From JANQTF01 sp036835375 (lineage in GTDB: Bacteria; Bacteroidota; Bacteroidia; J057): a DNA stretch of 34,957 nucleotides. Below, piece after piece: positions 33,978-34,957 of the stretch. A program made the position numbers and the translations under genes. Every line of letters begins with the position of its first letter. The stretch's first letter is position 1. Under the pieces are notes generated by a model. That model was not told the DNA's origin. It saw only the letters and a list, made by a program, of their open reading frames with translations, and searched no databases. The stretch spans positions 1 through 34,957 of the forward strand of contig DAITMB010000048.1 in assembly GCA_036835375.1 (NCBI GenBank). The letters are read 5' to 3'.

Positions 33978-34957
33978 TCAAAAATATCTCCCGATCATGG
34001 GATGATCCACGATCGCTCTCCGGAGTTTCAGCAGGTCCACGACGCCTGCTTGTCGGAACACAATTTCGCCGCCCGGTGCGATGAGCAAGGTATAGGGGAG
34101 CGCGCCATTCCATTGGGGATCAATTGCGGCAAGGAGGGAGTCCTGATTGGGGCTTGAAAAGTGATAATTCTGGAAGGCAGCATGTTGTTCCTTGAGAAAT
34201 TTCTCGACGGCTGGAGCTTTCTCGGGCTTGTCAGCGCTCAATGACACAAATTCGAAGTCGCGGCCTTTAAACATTCTGTGGGTCTCCACGAGGTCCGGAA
34301 ATTCGATCACACAAGGTCCGCACCATGTCGCCCAAAGGTTGACGAGCCGAAGTTTTTCGCTTTCGTTGGCAAGGAGTTGCCGCACCCCAGCTCCGTCGAT
34401 CGGGGCTACTTCTACGGGCAAAGCAGCCCAATCTGCATCTACCTTGTGCCTGTATTCGTCTTTCCAAGCCCATTTCACAGAGCACCCAAAGGTTTTGGTC
34501 TCGGCCACTGTCACGGGCTGCCCTTGGAGCACGGCATCCAGTGCCGCCCGTAGGTCTTCGGATTGGGCTGTCCCAGGCTTTTCAGAGCCATCCAGCCTTC
34601 CTTGATAGCGGAGCTTACGATCTTGATCAAACAAAAAAGCGTGTGGCGTCGCTACAGGACCATATTGAATCGCCATGCTGTGGGTATCGCCGTCGTAGAG
34701 ATAAGGAAAAGGATAAGGCCTGTCTTTTGCCCGAATAATCATCTCTTTGTAGCTATCACCGAGATCCGAGTAACCGAGTTCCTCGGGCAGCAGGCCAAGC
34801 GGACTGTTGGGACTCACGGCAATCAAAGTCACACCTTGGGCTTGGTAATCGCGGTGGAGGTCGATCATGCGGTCCTCATAAGCTTGGGCAGTAGGGCAGT
34901 GATTGCACGTGAAAATGAGCAGCAAGGCCTTGGCGTCCTTATATTCAGCCAGTGTAT
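33978..34957 (-). CDS. Two-domain thioredoxin-fold protein (redoxin plus TlpA-like), 5' partial
   Basis: The reading frame runs off the right edge of the window, so the N-terminus is missing; visible upstream residues (TLAEYKDAKALLLIF) show that the apparent TTG start at 34925 is internal. Domain 1 is peroxiredoxin/AhpC-like: FTCNHCPTAQAYEDRM with a CxxC (CNHC), IAVSPNSP, and YGPVATPHAFLFDQDRKLRY with the cis-Pro after Thr. Domain 2 is TlpA/ResA-like: RLVNLWATWCGPCVIEFPDL with CGPC, FVSLSADKPEK and GALPYTLLIAPGGEIVFRQ. The fusion is known in Bacteroidota as a redoxin family protein. Such proteins reduce or oxidise thiols, usually in the periplasm, but the signal sequence is not visible, so location is inferred. 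Confidence 0.87.
   Translation of the reverse strand, partial: TLAEYKDAKALLLIFTCNHCPTAQAYEDRMIDLHRDYQAQGVTLIAVSPNSPLGLLPEELGYSDLGDSYKEMIIRAKDRPYPFPYLYDGDTHSMAIQYGPVATPHAFLFDQDRKLRYQGRLDGSEKPGTAQSEDLRAALDAVLQGQPVTVAETKTFGCSVKWAWKDEYRHKVDADWAALPVEVAPIDGAGVRQLLANESEKLRLVNLWATWCGPCVIEFPDLVETHRMFKGRDFEFVSLSADKPEKAPAVEKFLKEQHAAFQNYHFSSPNQDSLLAAIDPQWNGALPYTLLIAPGGEIVFRQAGVVDLLKLRRAIVDHPMIGRYF

Noticed and set aside
1..34957. Possible CRISPR, phage, insertion sequence, tRNA or rRNA.
   Set aside because: No regular spaced repeats, transposase or integrase motifs, or tRNA cloverleaf were seen on either strand.

Overview
The window looks like a chromosomal segment of a Bacteroidota bacterium with roughly 50% GC. 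The evidence is a type A T9SS C-terminal sorting domain, a DUF4249 lipoprotein next to a carboxypeptidase-regulatory TonB-dependent receptor, DUF4199 and DM13 proteins, and a TTG-N20-TAnnTTTG promoter in front of carB. A marine or freshwater member of the Saprospirales/Cytophagales type is plausible, but I cannot place the genus. I saw no rRNA, tRNA, CRISPR array, transposase or phage gene.

Layout. (1) 1-9557: an exopolysaccharide/O-antigen type cluster, all on the + strand: a Wzy/WaaL-like polymerase (5' partial), two GT4 glycosyltransferases, a 922-aa secreted LamG protein, a WcaF-like hexapeptide acetyltransferase, a frameshifted SAM methyltransferase, a GT2 glycosyltransferase and a GalE-type epimerase. 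(2) 9558-12163: a TetR-type regulator with a candidate operator, then convergent queA-ispD on the - strand. (3) 12164-17228: a mostly AT-rich gap with a perfect 15-bp hairpin, an intact DUF4249/TonB-receptor pair, and the fused, frameshifted remains of a second such pair. (4) 17229-22430: carB (short form without the C-terminal MGS domain) behind a recognisable Bacteroidota promoter and a 16-bp palindrome, followed by aguB and aguA, the two enzymes that convert agmatine to putrescine. (5) 22430-24358: an orphan lipoprotein on the - strand, a DUF4199 membrane protein, and a gap. (6) 24359-28393: an outer-membrane barrel protein and a DM13 lipoprotein on the - strand, divergent from an OmpR-type response regulator and its histidine kinase on the + strand. 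(7) 28422-34957: a T9SS-exported repeat protein (-), an NTF2-like secreted protein (+), ClpB (-) and a two-domain redoxin (-, partial).

The most interesting signal is in the divergent 25787-26131 region. TGTGA words spaced exactly 11 bp apart occur as a triplet facing the DM13 gene and as a doublet facing the response regulator, in the same orientation relative to each gene. That is the layout expected for tandem binding by an OmpR/PhoB-family regulator. It suggests that the two-component pair controls itself and the DM13 lipoprotein/outer-membrane barrel unit, a candidate envelope or redox-sensing module.

Functionally, the first third builds and decorates a surface polysaccharide, with GalE supplying UDP-galactose-type precursors. 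The middle holds housekeeping metabolism (tRNA queuosine, MEP isoprenoids, carbamoyl phosphate, polyamines) and an outer-membrane uptake pair. The last third is envelope sensing, secreted surface proteins and proteostasis.
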